A stretch of DNA of 64,000 nucleotides. Source: Dryas octopetala (taxonomy: Eukaryota > Streptophyta > Magnoliopsida > Rosales > Rosaceae). Below the pieces are notes generated by a model. The model had not been told where the DNA came from and ran no database searches. It saw nothing but the letters and a program-made list of their open reading frames with translations. The stretch covers positions 11,968,501 to 12,032,500 of the forward strand of contig OY992840.1 in the NCBI GenBank assembly GCA_963921425.1, in the 5' to 3' direction. The position numbers were made by a program, and so were the translations under genes. Positions within the stretch are counted from its first letter, which is position 1. The number at the start of each line of letters is the position of its first letter. Below are positions 53,199-64,000 of this stretch, piece by piece.

Positions 53199-55973
53199 AT
53201 CCCTGGATACAGGAATGGGTGTAATAATAAGGACACCTTATCTAGTTGTCTCCCCTACTTCTACATAGATCATATTTCTTCCATTCAGAACTTGAAACAA
53301 AACACTTCCATTTCGTCATTTCTACGTCACAGTTTTTTCTTCTATGACCTTCTATGCCACAGAAACATATTAATTTCCAAGGGGTTTGATTTGATTCAAA
53401 ACCCTAGATATATATGGTACATGAACCATATATGCCACTACTTCAACTCATACATACATGCAGGCTTTTGATGGGGTATTTGCCCCTAAATTCAGTCACA
53501 GCTTTCCAGCTAGCTGCATGTTGCCATTCCTTTCTTTGTTTTTTTTTTGTTTGGCCAATTCCTTTCTTTGTTTAATTGTTCATGAATTTTGGGTCCTTTT
53601 AGCATCTTAAATACATTCTTAAATACATTGATCGAATTCATCGTCCCAAATTCCTCTTTAATTAATGAACGGCATTGATTACATTTATGTAGAGTTGACA
53701 TTAAACACCTCATTTCATGGTTGATGTTTCCATTAAGCCAAGAGACGTCAACACGAACTGAAATGGGCTGGTACGTTGAGATCGATGCTTTAGAATAAGT
53801 CGAGAGTAACTGTGTACATGAAACGCATGCAGTGAATTCACATGTGCAAAGTCAGACGTTAGAATAATAAGTGAGACAGAAACAAAGTGGTACAAGTTTG
53901 CAAAATGTGCACTGATTCACACGCTTGAAAAATGCTTCAAAGAAACAAAGCCAGCTACACACATATATGGTACACACGTACGTAGCTAGCTCCATACAAA
54001 CATGCACCAATCATTTCATTCCTCGAACAATGGGGCAATAATTATACTCCATTAGTTTTCGTCAAATTAACTTTGTAGTGTCATACTCAGATATGATGCC
54101 TAAGGATAAGATCAAGACTTGGAAGACCGACATGGAATAGATTTATTTTTACTCATCACATAACTATTATCACGATGTTGAATAGATGACACATATTATC
54201 TAACTATTTCTTTGTAACACGTATCACTCATCTACTATAGTGGTAAAACTCACCACCACTTTTTTGTGGTAAGCAAAAATGGACTCAACATGGAATACCA
54301 AACAATGGCTTAAGTATGCAAGAGGAAAGAGACCGAGGAAGGGGAGAGGAAGTCTCTATCTAACCTTTCCTTCACTCTCCTAACTTTCAAGTTCTAAATA
54401 GACCAAATACTTTTGATGAGTTGAGGAGTGAGGACCAACCATACCTCAATTCAAGACTTAGACTTGTAATTCGGGTTTCAATCCAAACCCAACTTGATAT
54501 TCACTTATAAATTAATATTTATAAATTTAGTTCAATTCAAATTGGTCGAGTCAACTTGCATGCTCAATCAACTTATACGAATCTTAACATATACTCAATT
54601 CAAACTAAATTAGGTTATGAAAGAATTGAAATATTCAACTCAAAATTAATTTACAATAAATATTGAAATCCAACAATTCATTAATCACTGTGTAAGAATT
54701 TACTTCATTCGATATGGGAATGGGATACTTTCAACAACTGAAAATTTCTATGGAATTGCATTAAACTGTCCAAGTAAAGTTCCACCCCAGTGATTCCTTA
54801 TGTCTTTTGATCTTTTTTTTTTTGACCAATTGTATGTCTTTTGATCTTTAGTATCTCAACTCTATGATTAAATGGCTTAAATTACTTTATCTTCTGCCCA
54901 CATTATATTGGAATTTCATTAAAAAATAGTGACAATTCCTTAAATCCGATGAGCTCAAACAAAGTGACAAGTATAAAGCCATTGTAATATTTTCTTTAAA
55001 AAGAAAGTAACTTTCAACACTCTATCCTAATTTCTTTTTTGGCCAAAACACTCTATCCTAATTTCAATTTTGAAAAGAAAGGTCAAAAAGAATCTGATAA
55101 TTAGCCAAAGACGACAAAAGGCTTGCCCAAAGCCACAAGGCAGCGGCAGATTAACAAATGTAGCAGCGCTTTTGTAGGTCCAAGCACGGCCACAGGGAGA
55201 CAAATTGAATCAATCCCCGAAACACCAACATAAACTTCACCAATTCCCAAACACCACCATTAGACCAAAAAGCAAACCCAATCCCATGAGAGAGAAACTC
55301 AGATTACGTGCTTAATTAGAGAGAGAAAGAAAGTGCTTTCTTTAATAAATAAAGCAGATTAGAGAGTGTGTCTTGTAGGTGTTTTGCGTTTTTGCCTTGG
55401 AGAGATTCCACCCTCACTTTCTGACCAGACTCAGACCCTTCTTTACTCTATTGTCTACTCTCTCTCTTTCTTTAAGAAATAAAAAACCCTTTTAACTGTT
55501 TAGGTCCCAACTTTTTCAGCCTCTCTGACAACTAAAGACACCATTTAGCTAGTACCCATAAAAATCAGCCTATGGATTAAGCCACAAGCCTACAATATTA
55601 TAATGCATAAACAAACCAATTAGTCAAAATATTCACCAGAATGACTTGGGTTTCGTAATAGAAGGAACCCAACTGAAGCTAATAAGCAAACTATAGTGAC
55701 TACAAAGGCCTTCATATAATAATAATAGGTACAAGATCTGATTCTTCTTCTTTCATCCTAGTCTTCAAATTTTCTGGGTTTTTAAAAACATTTACAAGCA
55801 ACAAGAAAACAGAGCCATCTATCACTCGGTTCTGGGTCTCTTTTTCGCTCTCTCATTTGAGAATGATTACAAGGCAATTGAGCTTCCCAACATGAACATT
55901 TTGACTTGACTTGACTGGTAATAAGCCGATTTTCCCGCCCTTTTTTGTGGGGCACCTGGAAAGATCACAGCCG

Positions 55974-57455
55974 TTAAAGCGCAACCCCTTTGCCTAGATC
56001 CGACGACTTGCGTGACAACTCTGATGACTTGTCATTGGAGGCATCGCTCACAGACCGCGATAGCAGACTAGAGTCCGAATCTACAAAATATAATAATAAT
56101 AATAATTAAATTTCAAAATAAATTTTTAAAAAATTGAAAAAATTGAAAATGGGAATGATAGTGTTACCTCTGGAAGCATTGAAGGAACGCTTGCAATGCA
56201 GGATGGCGCTTTGGATCCCATCCTGCTGCTGAAGCAGCGAATCATCTCTCCTCCTCGACAACACGGCTCCACCGGGCGGAGCCGCGGCTACAGCCGAGGA
56301 AGCCGAGCGGCTCTTCCCCAAGTGCTTGCAGACCACCCTCAGCCCAGCCGAGCGACTGAGTTTCAGGCTCCTGGCATTGCCAGCTGGCACTGCTTCTGAA
56401 ACTGCCGTCGGCGACTGGCTCTTCTCCGGCTTGTCAACCGCAGCCACCGGAGTCGACGAGGTCGGCGGTTGTGAGCCGTTTAAGCTGAGCTGGCCAGACA
56501 GCCTCAGCTTGTCGCCGTACCTCCTTGAAACGCGAACGTAGAGAGGCTTTACCATTTTCAAGTACTTGTGGACTACTTCTTTGGAAAAGCGCTTGTCCTC
56601 AGAAGAAGCAGCTGATTGATCTTCGGAAGAGGTGGTCTGCTTCTGGGTCTGGGTCTGGGTCTTGTTGTTGTTGTTGGTAGAGATTCTGGAGCTGTTGTCT
56701 CTGGTAAACAAGGACACAATGGGCACCTCCTCAACCTTAAATTTCACCGTAAAAAACTTGCCCTGTTGATTTTTTTGCTGCGGTTCTTTGGGAGCCACCG
56801 CAACAGATCCATTTCCTGCCGGCTCTGTTTTCTCTGACCCATTTGAATTTGACTTGGATTTCTTGAGACCCAACATGAATACCCGGAACTTGGTGGCCGA
56901 CTTCAACAGCGACCCAGCGAACTGAGGCTTGGAGTTGGGTTCGGAGGGGTTGAACACAATCGACGAGGGCTCGATTGGAACAAGCTTGCCTTTGAAAAAC
57001 AGGTCGTCGGAGGGTGACAGAGACAGGTTGTGGTCCGTACGGTCGTTGCTGGACCCAGAAGAGACCGTGAAGTTAAACTCTCTCTCACCGTCCACACCAT
57101 CATCAGACTCATCGTCACCGTCCCCATCTTCTTCTCCATCGCTCTCGTCAGCACTGGTAGTACTGCTGTCGCTGTTTCTACTGGGCTCGCGATTTTGGGC
57201 CTCGTCAGCTTCTTCTTCGTCGGGGACAGCGAACTCCAAGTCGAAGAAAGGACCGTCGTCGTCGCCGTCGTTGTCGTCGTCTTCATCGTCGGTTTCGTCC
57301 CTGTTCTGGGTCACGGCAGTGAGGATTGTGGTGGTGTTGGAGTCGGCGGCGGTACGCATTTTAGCAGCACAAGCAGTAGTAGTAGTAGTAGTAGTAGTGT
57401 CAGTGCCGACTACTCCACCGCCTCGCCAGTACTTGAGCAAGCTAAAAGCTTCCAT
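55974..57455 (-). CDS. MAKR2: Probable membrane-associated kinase regulator 2 (MAKR2-like)
   Basis: Two exons: 56168-57455 and 55974-56080, with an 87-bp AT-rich intron (56081-56167, GTAACA...TTTTGTAG). The joined protein is 464 aa. The open frame reaches 57482, but the first ATG is at 57453-57455 (MEAFSLLKYWRGGG). Features in order: poly-Thr run; long acidic stretch with FFDLEFAVP; SPSDDLFFKGKLVP; KFRVFMLGLKKSKS; FTVKFKVEEVPIVSLF; KEVVHKYLKMVKPLYVRVSRRYG; a basic KHLGKSRSAS region; a C-terminal tail (DGIQSAILHCKRSFNASR, then from exon 2 DSDSSLLSRSVSDAS). These match the MAKR/BKI1-like family, which sits at the plasma membrane and modulates receptor kinases; Arabidopsis MAKR2 is reported to restrain TMK1. 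Choice of MAKR2 over MAKR5 is by overall look and by its LEA neighbours. Confidence 0.85.
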
Positions 57456-59034
57456 GGTTGGGAGAGCCAGTATAGCATACACAAGTGAGTGAGTGGGTTT
57501 TTAGCCTTTGGAGAGGGTAAAAGGGAAAGAGAGAAAAAGGAGGGCTTTGAGAGGAAGCTTAGGTGAATGGGTTTGCAGGAGGAGTACTGCTGAAAATGGA
57601 GGTGACAGAGTTGGCAGTAAGTTCAGTAACCATAGACTCACTATAGAGGTAAAAGTGTAAAAGTGAGACTCTTTTGTTTTATTTATTTAATTTGTGTTGT
57701 AGACTTGTAGTGAATACGTGGGTTTTGTTGCAGTGTAGTCATGTGATGTGAGTGAGACCAGTCTCGTCTGAAAATCTCAGATAATAGAGACAGCCACGAA
57801 TTAATAGAGAGAGTACATAGTGGGTATACGAAAACCAGTACCACCCTTGCTTGTCTACTGTGTCTATTCGGTGCACTGTGCACACACTCTTTTTAATTTG
57901 GCAGGTAAATTTCACATCTTCCCCAGTACTAGTTGAGTTTATCAACTTCGCTTTATTGACATGCCTAATCCTAAGAACACATTAAATATGCGAGTCATCA
58001 AAGTAGCTACATCCAATATTATTCCTCAAATTCCTAGTTTCTCAGGCTTTTATCATTACATCCATTTTACAACGAACGTGACAACTGAGTCTTGTGTTAT
58101 TAATTTCTGGCCTTTCAAACCCAATTGTCATGTTTTGTTTATTTACTTTAGTTGTAACTTCATTGCATGTCAGTTTCAAAGTAATGCAGAGGATACATTT
58201 GGAGCACATTCAAGCATTCTAATTAGGAGGTAAGAATGTGTAAGGAACAAATTAACGCTGGCTTTGGGACCCAACTTTATACTAACTTACAGTCTTACAC
58301 TTACATTGTTACTATTCTGTTCATTATTGAAGGTTGGCTGAGATGTATATGACACAATGAAGTAGCATTGGGTAAATGAATTCAGATTTTGACTCGTACA
58401 AAAAAAAAAGTTCAAAGAGTAAAGGACGAGTATACTACTAACAAGTCTCTGTCTCAGTAACAGGTGCAAGGCTGCAGCTGAAGCCAAGTAGTGGGCACTA
58501 ATTCCCCTATAAATGTTACGTGGCAGACATGCAAATGGTAATGGGGGACCTGGAAATGGAATTGGAATGGGAATAGGAATCCTTATTCCAGTCGAATGAG
58601 GGAGTTGAAGTTCCACAATGCAATGCACACCCCAGTTCTTGTTCCACATTAAAAAGCTTTGACCTCACCTCAACCAAACCAGTTCCATACTTCCATATAT
58701 TCAAAGATTAATAAATTATTGAAGATTTCAACCAAGCAAACAAAAGGTCCACACATGACACATATATTAACACATCACCTACACTTGGGGGATGGGATAA
58801 ACACTCATGACTCATTCATATATATTTCATGGTATATGCTTTGGGAACTGATAGCTGCCATCGAAAGAGGGTTGTTCCTGGTAGACGTTTAGAAGCAGCA
58901 TCTGTAATTATATTCTTTATGTTTATGATCAAAACTTAAACAACCTTATTTAAAATCTATAATGGAAAGTTGAATAAGACTCAAAATAACATTGTTTTAA
59001 TCATAAGTTCAGTATAATAAGAACAAAAATAATA
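57456..59034. other. MAKR2 5' region and spacer
   Basis: Upstream of MAKR2 on the minus strand, with CT-rich 5'UTR-like sequence near 57500-57545. No further gene is recognised to 59034. Confidence 0.45.
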
Positions 59035-59559
59035 GCCAAAGTGCATTTTTGGTCCCTGTACTTTAACGAAGTTTCCACTTTAGTCAAGTTATTTCAATTT
59101 TGAAAATTTTAGTCTCGTACTTTCATTACATTTGTAATTAGATCCAAATTATTAATTAAGTTTAAATTGTTGGCGAAAATATGACGTAGCAGAGATATTT
59201 TAGATATTTTAAATAACTTATGAGTGGAACTCATTTAACGGAGTGACGTTGCCCAATCACATTTGGACACATTTCTTTTTTTCTTAATTATTTAAGTTTT
59301 TGTTTTTTCTTTTTTTCTTAATTCTACTTTATTTAACTTTTTAAATTGTTTATTTAGATCGTATTAATCATGAAATGTCTAAAATATTCATTCATATGCA
59401 TTGTCACGTCATATTTCCGTTTAAAAAATAAATTAAATTAACAATTTGGACCTAATTGCAAACATAATGAAAATACGAAATTACAATTGCCAAAATTGAA
59501 ATAACGGGGACTAAAGTGAAAGCTTCGTTAAAATACAAAGACAAAAAATATACTTTGGC
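59035..59559. mobile_element. Mutator-like MITE with 11-bp target duplication
   Basis: 525 bp. Ends GCCAAAGTGCATTTTTGG and, complemented, GCCAAAGTATATTTTTTG. TIRs of about 160 bp are recognisable through TTTAACGAAG, ATTTCAATTTTG, TTAGGTCCAAATTGTTAA-like words and AATATGACGT. A perfect 11-bp duplication CAAAAATAATA lies at 59024-59034 and 59560-59570. There is no coding sequence. Confidence 0.82.
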
Positions 59560-59570
59560 CAAAAATAATA

Positions 59571-62500
59571 CATTGGCCGATTTAGAAATGTGTTTGTGCG
59601 AGGTTGATAAAGAAGAGTTGTAGTCCCTATCTTAGGACGAACTATTTTATCAAACAATTTTTGCTCCCCTCTTTAAAAAAACCAAAAATAGACATAATAC
59701 TTTTAAGGAGAAAAAGCTAGCTTGATGGGCTTAGTTCGCACTTGAATGTATAACTTAAACTTAAATATATCAAAACAATTTATATGCAATGGGTTTATAC
59801 AAGCGGCTCTTCTTCACTTGATCACATAATTATTTAATGTGAAATGCATCCGCTTGTTGTATCTAAAAATAAATAACACGTGTAGATTTTTCTCTTGATT
59901 TGTGGACCATTCTCATGATATCATAAATTTTGGGAACAATTATTCAAAGCGGCCCCAGAAAGTGACAATACAATCCCCAAATCTTAAATGGGCCTAGCTA
60001 ACCTGTGAGTCTGCTACCACTTTAAAGTCACACTGTGAGTCTGATACTTGGCAGTTGGCAGTTGGCATAAGTCTACATTATTTTTATGTGCATAATTAGG
60101 ACATAATATAGCTCCATCTGTATAATTTATTCTCTAAGCATGTGACTGGTAAATTATTGTACCTCTTGAATCATATTATTAAGTACTAGAACAAATTCAT
60201 TCATTTCATCGTTGGAATCAAATCAGTGACTGATAATTCATCAATCAACTATACCTCTCATCAAGGGAGAAAGTTCCAAATTCAAGATTCTCTCTTGAAA
60301 TATCATAATATGTACTTGTTGAAATGTGAAAATCGATATGGAGGCAACTCATTAGATGAGAATAAGCCTTTGGATAACCTTAATCATATATATATATATA
60401 TATGTGTGTGTGTAATTAGTTGCATTCAATTTTTTCTACTGCATTTACTCTTCAAGTTGATGGTTAATCAAGGTATATGCAGGTTACACAGCCTGAATAC
60501 TTAATATTGCAGCCCAATGAAAGATAAATTAATTGTTATTTTACCTAAAACAGCAGTAAGTAATACTTCAACCTTTTTCTATCTTTAGAATTGCCCAATC
60601 CAAAGCTAGCTTTTTTAGTCTTTTACACTGATAAAGTCAAGAGCCTGAAGCTAGGCTTTAAGACATTTACAGTGTGGGAAATTAAATGCCATCTCCTTCA
60701 GCTTTTCTAGAAGGGTAGAATACTTTACATAAAGTGAGTCAAAGACCTCAAAGGCCCTATAGTTTCACCATGGGCTACCCATCCTTTGGTTCATTTGCTG
60801 TTCAGACCAACCATGCATTATGCATAGACCAACAACTTTAGACAAAATTAAAGTATCAGATAGGACATGACCCAAATGGGTTACTTATAGTATAGGGTAC
60901 ACCTTCCTAACTCAGATTTGCAGAGGATTTGTAGCTATGAAGCATGAACCTAACAACAAGAACAACAATTCGAATGTCATTATTTTTATATTTTTCTTTC
61001 ACTTAAAAGGTTCTTGTTTTTCTTTGCTTTTCTCTTTTGTTTTTCTCTCTGTCTATGTATTTGTGTTAGCCTTTCGCTATTTGCTCGCATGAGGATGAAA
61101 GGGACATTAAAACCAAAATAAAAGATAAAGGGTAAGGCAAATTCGCAAAAGCAAAGCCACTTATCGATGCTTTTGTTTATTAACCATTATTTTCACTTCT
61201 CACTACTCACTACACTATAATTGGTAATTTGGTATCCATACACAATGGCAACTAAGCCATTAATAATTAATAACTAGAACAAGTGAAGCCACTACGAGTG
61301 AGTAAACAATTTCTTTTATCACAAAGAATATTTAAGAGTTTTTATGTTCGGTCCTTTTTAAAGATAATATATATTAATTTGGTGCCTTTAGTACTATTTT
61401 AAATAAGACAATGTTAGGGTATCTTAATTTTGTGTCCTAAATTTGTGCGCTAATGACATGAAATTTAAACTATTAGGTGGAGAGAAAGAATAAATATTTA
61501 TGACCTCAATTAAAAAAAAAAAAAAAAAACACTTAGTTCATCCAATATAGAACTAAAGCTCTTCATATACTCCACGATTGAGATTGTATGTTGGCTACTC
61601 ATCTCATTGGCCATTCGGCCTAATGCCACATTGCCTAAATTACAAATTGGCATGCATTATTTAATTTCTAAATATAACCTTATATGTCGAATGAGATCTT
61701 GGTGATTTGGTAAGTTTTTGTCTTGTCTATAGCATACGACACAAGTTCGAGTGTTTGACACAACCCCCATATTATATAAAGTGTGCCCGAAACAATAAAT
61801 ATATGGTTCTACCAAGAAAATCACGATGGTAATCACAACTTTGGCATTTTTTGCACCACTTTCTTTGAAGATAAAGAGTGCCCCTACCATTATTTTCCTT
61901 GTCTCTCCCCTTTGCTTTTTGTTGTTGAAAACGATGACTCCATCCATGATTTAAGTTACGATAAGCCAATCCCTCACCTGTGTATTATTGTATTAACTTA
62001 ATAAGAATGTAATGCTTCATGGGTGATAGAGATAATCATATAAATCTTGTACTCAGGCATATGAATTGAGATGAATATACAAGAAGCATGATGTTTGGGC
62101 TCAACCCATTTTCTTTTTTTGTTTTCTTGAAACTATTTGAGATGCTTGAACACACAAAGGAAGAGTGGGTTTTGGTTTGTACGAGAAAGATAAGAATCAT
62201 TCATGGCTTTTTTAATATAATGCTAAGGACCTACCATCTAAAAAGGGGTTGATGAAGAAGCTTTTCCCACTTCCACTTGTGATTATGATTGATTGCCACA
62301 AACTGGTGTTTGGAATTGGGTGATACTTATCTTTATGCAGAACTATCTTTAAGGGGGTCCCCAAAGTAGTAGTGACACCACAATGGAACATTTCCTAAAT
62401 TTCACATGGGGCTAACAAGCAGCCCCACCAAAATGTATTAACTGGGCAGGTGACAGGTCTGATACAAGGTGGGGGGTGGCATCAATACTTCTGAGTTCTC

Positions 62501-63708
62501 TCACTATTGGTTTGGGCTCACTAAGATGAGTATAGGGTAGTCTCATTAATATTAGTTAAGCAAGGCTATAGGGCCCAGAAAACCCAACCCAAGTCATGTG
62601 TTGGTTTTAACATGGTCCATGGGCAAGAGAGCTCCAAAATGGAGATCTCAACTACTTTTTGTTTGTTGAAATATGCTTGAACCATTGGTTTTGGGGATTT
62701 TTCAAAACCTCTTGCTACCTGTGCTCTCGTACATTGGGCTAGTTCTGTAAGTTCTAGTTTGTTTGTTTGGGCCTGAGGCCTCCACTTAACCAATGAAAAG
62801 AAAAGTTTGCATCCTTGCACTTCAATTTCAAGGAACAATGCATGGGCCAATCCATATGTTGCCTTATGTCTAGACATTGTCATTCTTATTCCTTTCTTTG
62901 TTCCATTAATTCCATTCTCATTCCCATTTTACTTAATGGATTTGAACTCTGTTTTATCCCCATCTGACCTCTATCATTCTCTCCATCATGCTTCAAAAAC
63001 CATATCCTTTCTTCAACTCCTCTTCCTTTTCCACACCTTGGTGCAATGAAGCAAATGCTGCTCAAGGTTATGATAGTTAAAAGCATCGCAGAAGGACCTG
63101 AACTTGTGACACACACACACTTTGCTTCCTATAATGACAATACAATCTAGTAATCACTGTAATCTACATCACAACGTTCTGCATAATTGAAAGGCTGGGC
63201 AACTTTTGGTTCTAACAGCATAAAGTAGCTAGGTGAAGTATTTTTCTCCTCTTTCCCTTTCTCCCTTTCTCTTTTCCTTTTGTTCAGTGGTGCTTTCTGT
63301 AATTTTCCTTTTCCAACTGGCTGGTTGTCTGGCACTATCTTATAAAATTACTAAAATATAAATATAGTTTCATAACAACTTAATTCGTTTCATGTACCTT
63401 TACAGTTAAATCTCATTCGTTCCTCCTCCTTACATATGATCTGATCTCATTTGGAAGAATGAAATTGACCCATATAGAAAACCTACCTTTTCTCAGTTTC
63501 TGGTTCTAAACTCATTCACATTTGAGGACATGACTGTAATTTGCACATGCTGTGAGCAAGTGTACATGATTAGAATATATGCATGATGCAGAGCAACTGG
63601 GGATAAAAGTCCGAATGGCATATGGACTATATGTGTTGATATGGGGCAGGTGCATATACAGTAAAAAGATTGGATCGAACAGATGGAAGTAAAATTATTA
63701 GGTGGGAA
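59571..63708. other. Spacer without recognisable gene
   Basis: No ORF resembles a known protein. It includes a compound (AT)n(GT)n microsatellite at about 60388-60413, an A-run at about 61510-61528, and a short (AC)n run near 63108-63120. A non-coding RNA gene cannot be excluded. Confidence 0.45.
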
Positions 63709-63838
63709 GCCTCTTTCTTCAAGCATCACTACCAGTCTACCACTACCTATTAGTCATTCTTGCCGCCACAACTTGTCTCAGCCTCTTTCTTCAAGCATCA
63801 CTACCAGTCTACCACTACCTATTAGTCATTCTTGCCGC
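63709..63838. repeat. 72-bp tandem duplication
   Basis: A unit starting GCCTCTTTCTTCAAGCATCA at 63709 repeats at 63781, with the second copy complete to about position 58 (ends TTGCCGC). The copies appear identical, so the duplication is recent. Confidence 0.9.
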
Positions 63839-64000
63839 TCACATGCACAACTTCTCACACCGACTCTCACACCTATCATCTATCTCATATAGTCATATAG
63901 TTATATAGAAAGTCGATATATATATAGTTCAAAATAGTCCATTTCTTTTTTTGAGCAACAGTAATAGTTAGATTAAATACTTTATTGCACTTAATTATAG

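Larger units (their letters stand above)
51112..55973. other. Long spacer without recognisable gene
   Basis: 4.9 kb with no ORF that resembles a protein. It contains a repeat block with CTCATTGTGAG and CATGCCC words (51660-51775), the perfect palindrome at 52435-52459, a (TA)n run (53168-53193), and short duplications near 54805-54845 and 55015-55070. The last about 500 bp include the MAKR2 3'UTR. Confidence 0.5.

Noticed and set aside
57456..57482. Nine extra codons before MAKR2 Met1
   Set aside because: The frame there opens with GTG, not ATG; the family start MEAFSLLKYW fits the ATG at 57453-57455.
56903..57492. Several ORFs overlapping MAKR2 in other frames
   Set aside because: They are low-complexity Ser/Thr/Val-rich shadows of the poly-Thr and acidic coding stretches.
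60226..60504. 92-codon ORF in the right spacer
   Set aside because: It reads into an (AT)n(GT)n microsatellite (YIYIC...CVCV); no family resemblance.
62566..63116. ORFs of 76-105 codons near 62.6-63.1 kb
   Set aside because: Length is expected by chance here; no recognised motif, partner exon or codon pattern.

Overview
This is nuclear DNA from a dicot plant. The evidence is plant-type LEA_2 membrane proteins, a MAKR-family gene with a short AT-rich intron, plant Ty1/copia retrotransposons primed by initiator tRNA-Met, and many AT-rich MITEs. The overall look suits a woody rosid such as Rosaceae, but the species cannot be fixed from the sequence alone.

The window is dominated by a tandem array of LEA_2 genes (late embryogenesis abundant group 2, NDR1/HIN1-like, closest by eye to the 'At1g64065-like' family). 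It spans about 0.1-51 kb and has 12 intact single-exon genes (LEA2, 3, 5-14 here, numbered left to right). One gene is split by a retrotransposon (LEA1), one is truncated (psiLEA4), and several 'ghosts' keep only a promoter or 3'UTR. Each protein is about 200-220 aa: a short cytosolic tail with a basic KR-rich stop-transfer, one membrane span near residues 35-60, then an outward-facing LEA_2 domain. The left part (LEA1-9, plus LEA12) is young and nearly identical. LEA10, 11, 13 and 14 are progressively more diverged. In the young part the repeating unit is a head-to-head gene pair sharing about 0.77-0.85 kb of promoter. LEA2/3, LEA6/7 and LEA8/9 are intact pairs; LEA1, psiLEA4 and LEA5 face promoter remnants where the partner has been lost. 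Nearly every promoter carries a CGCG box (CAMTA-type site), usually with a TTCTAGAAG/AGTCAA block and a TATA box.

Mobile elements reshaped the array. A very young copia element (635-5568) splits LEA1 and has a perfect 5-bp target duplication. A second copia element (15381-20697) with an intact 1590-codon gag-pol sits in the 3'UTR of LEA5; its 5' LTR has collapsed to 18 bp. A long-TIR element (35883-37498) carries an in-frame C-terminal half of an AMT1 ammonium transporter. A 1.1-kb foldback element (43177-44251), several Mutator-like MITEs with 9-11-bp target duplications, a Tourist-like MITE, hAT-like MITEs and a LINE relic fill the spacers.

The right end (51-64 kb) has one gene, a two-exon MAKR2-like kinase-regulator gene on the minus strand (55974-57455). 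From memory, Arabidopsis MAKR2 (At1g64080) lies close to the LEA gene At1g64065, so the LEA-MAKR2 neighbourhood probably predates the local amplification. The last 6.5 kb hold no recognisable gene, only a MITE, microsatellites and a 72-bp tandem repeat.
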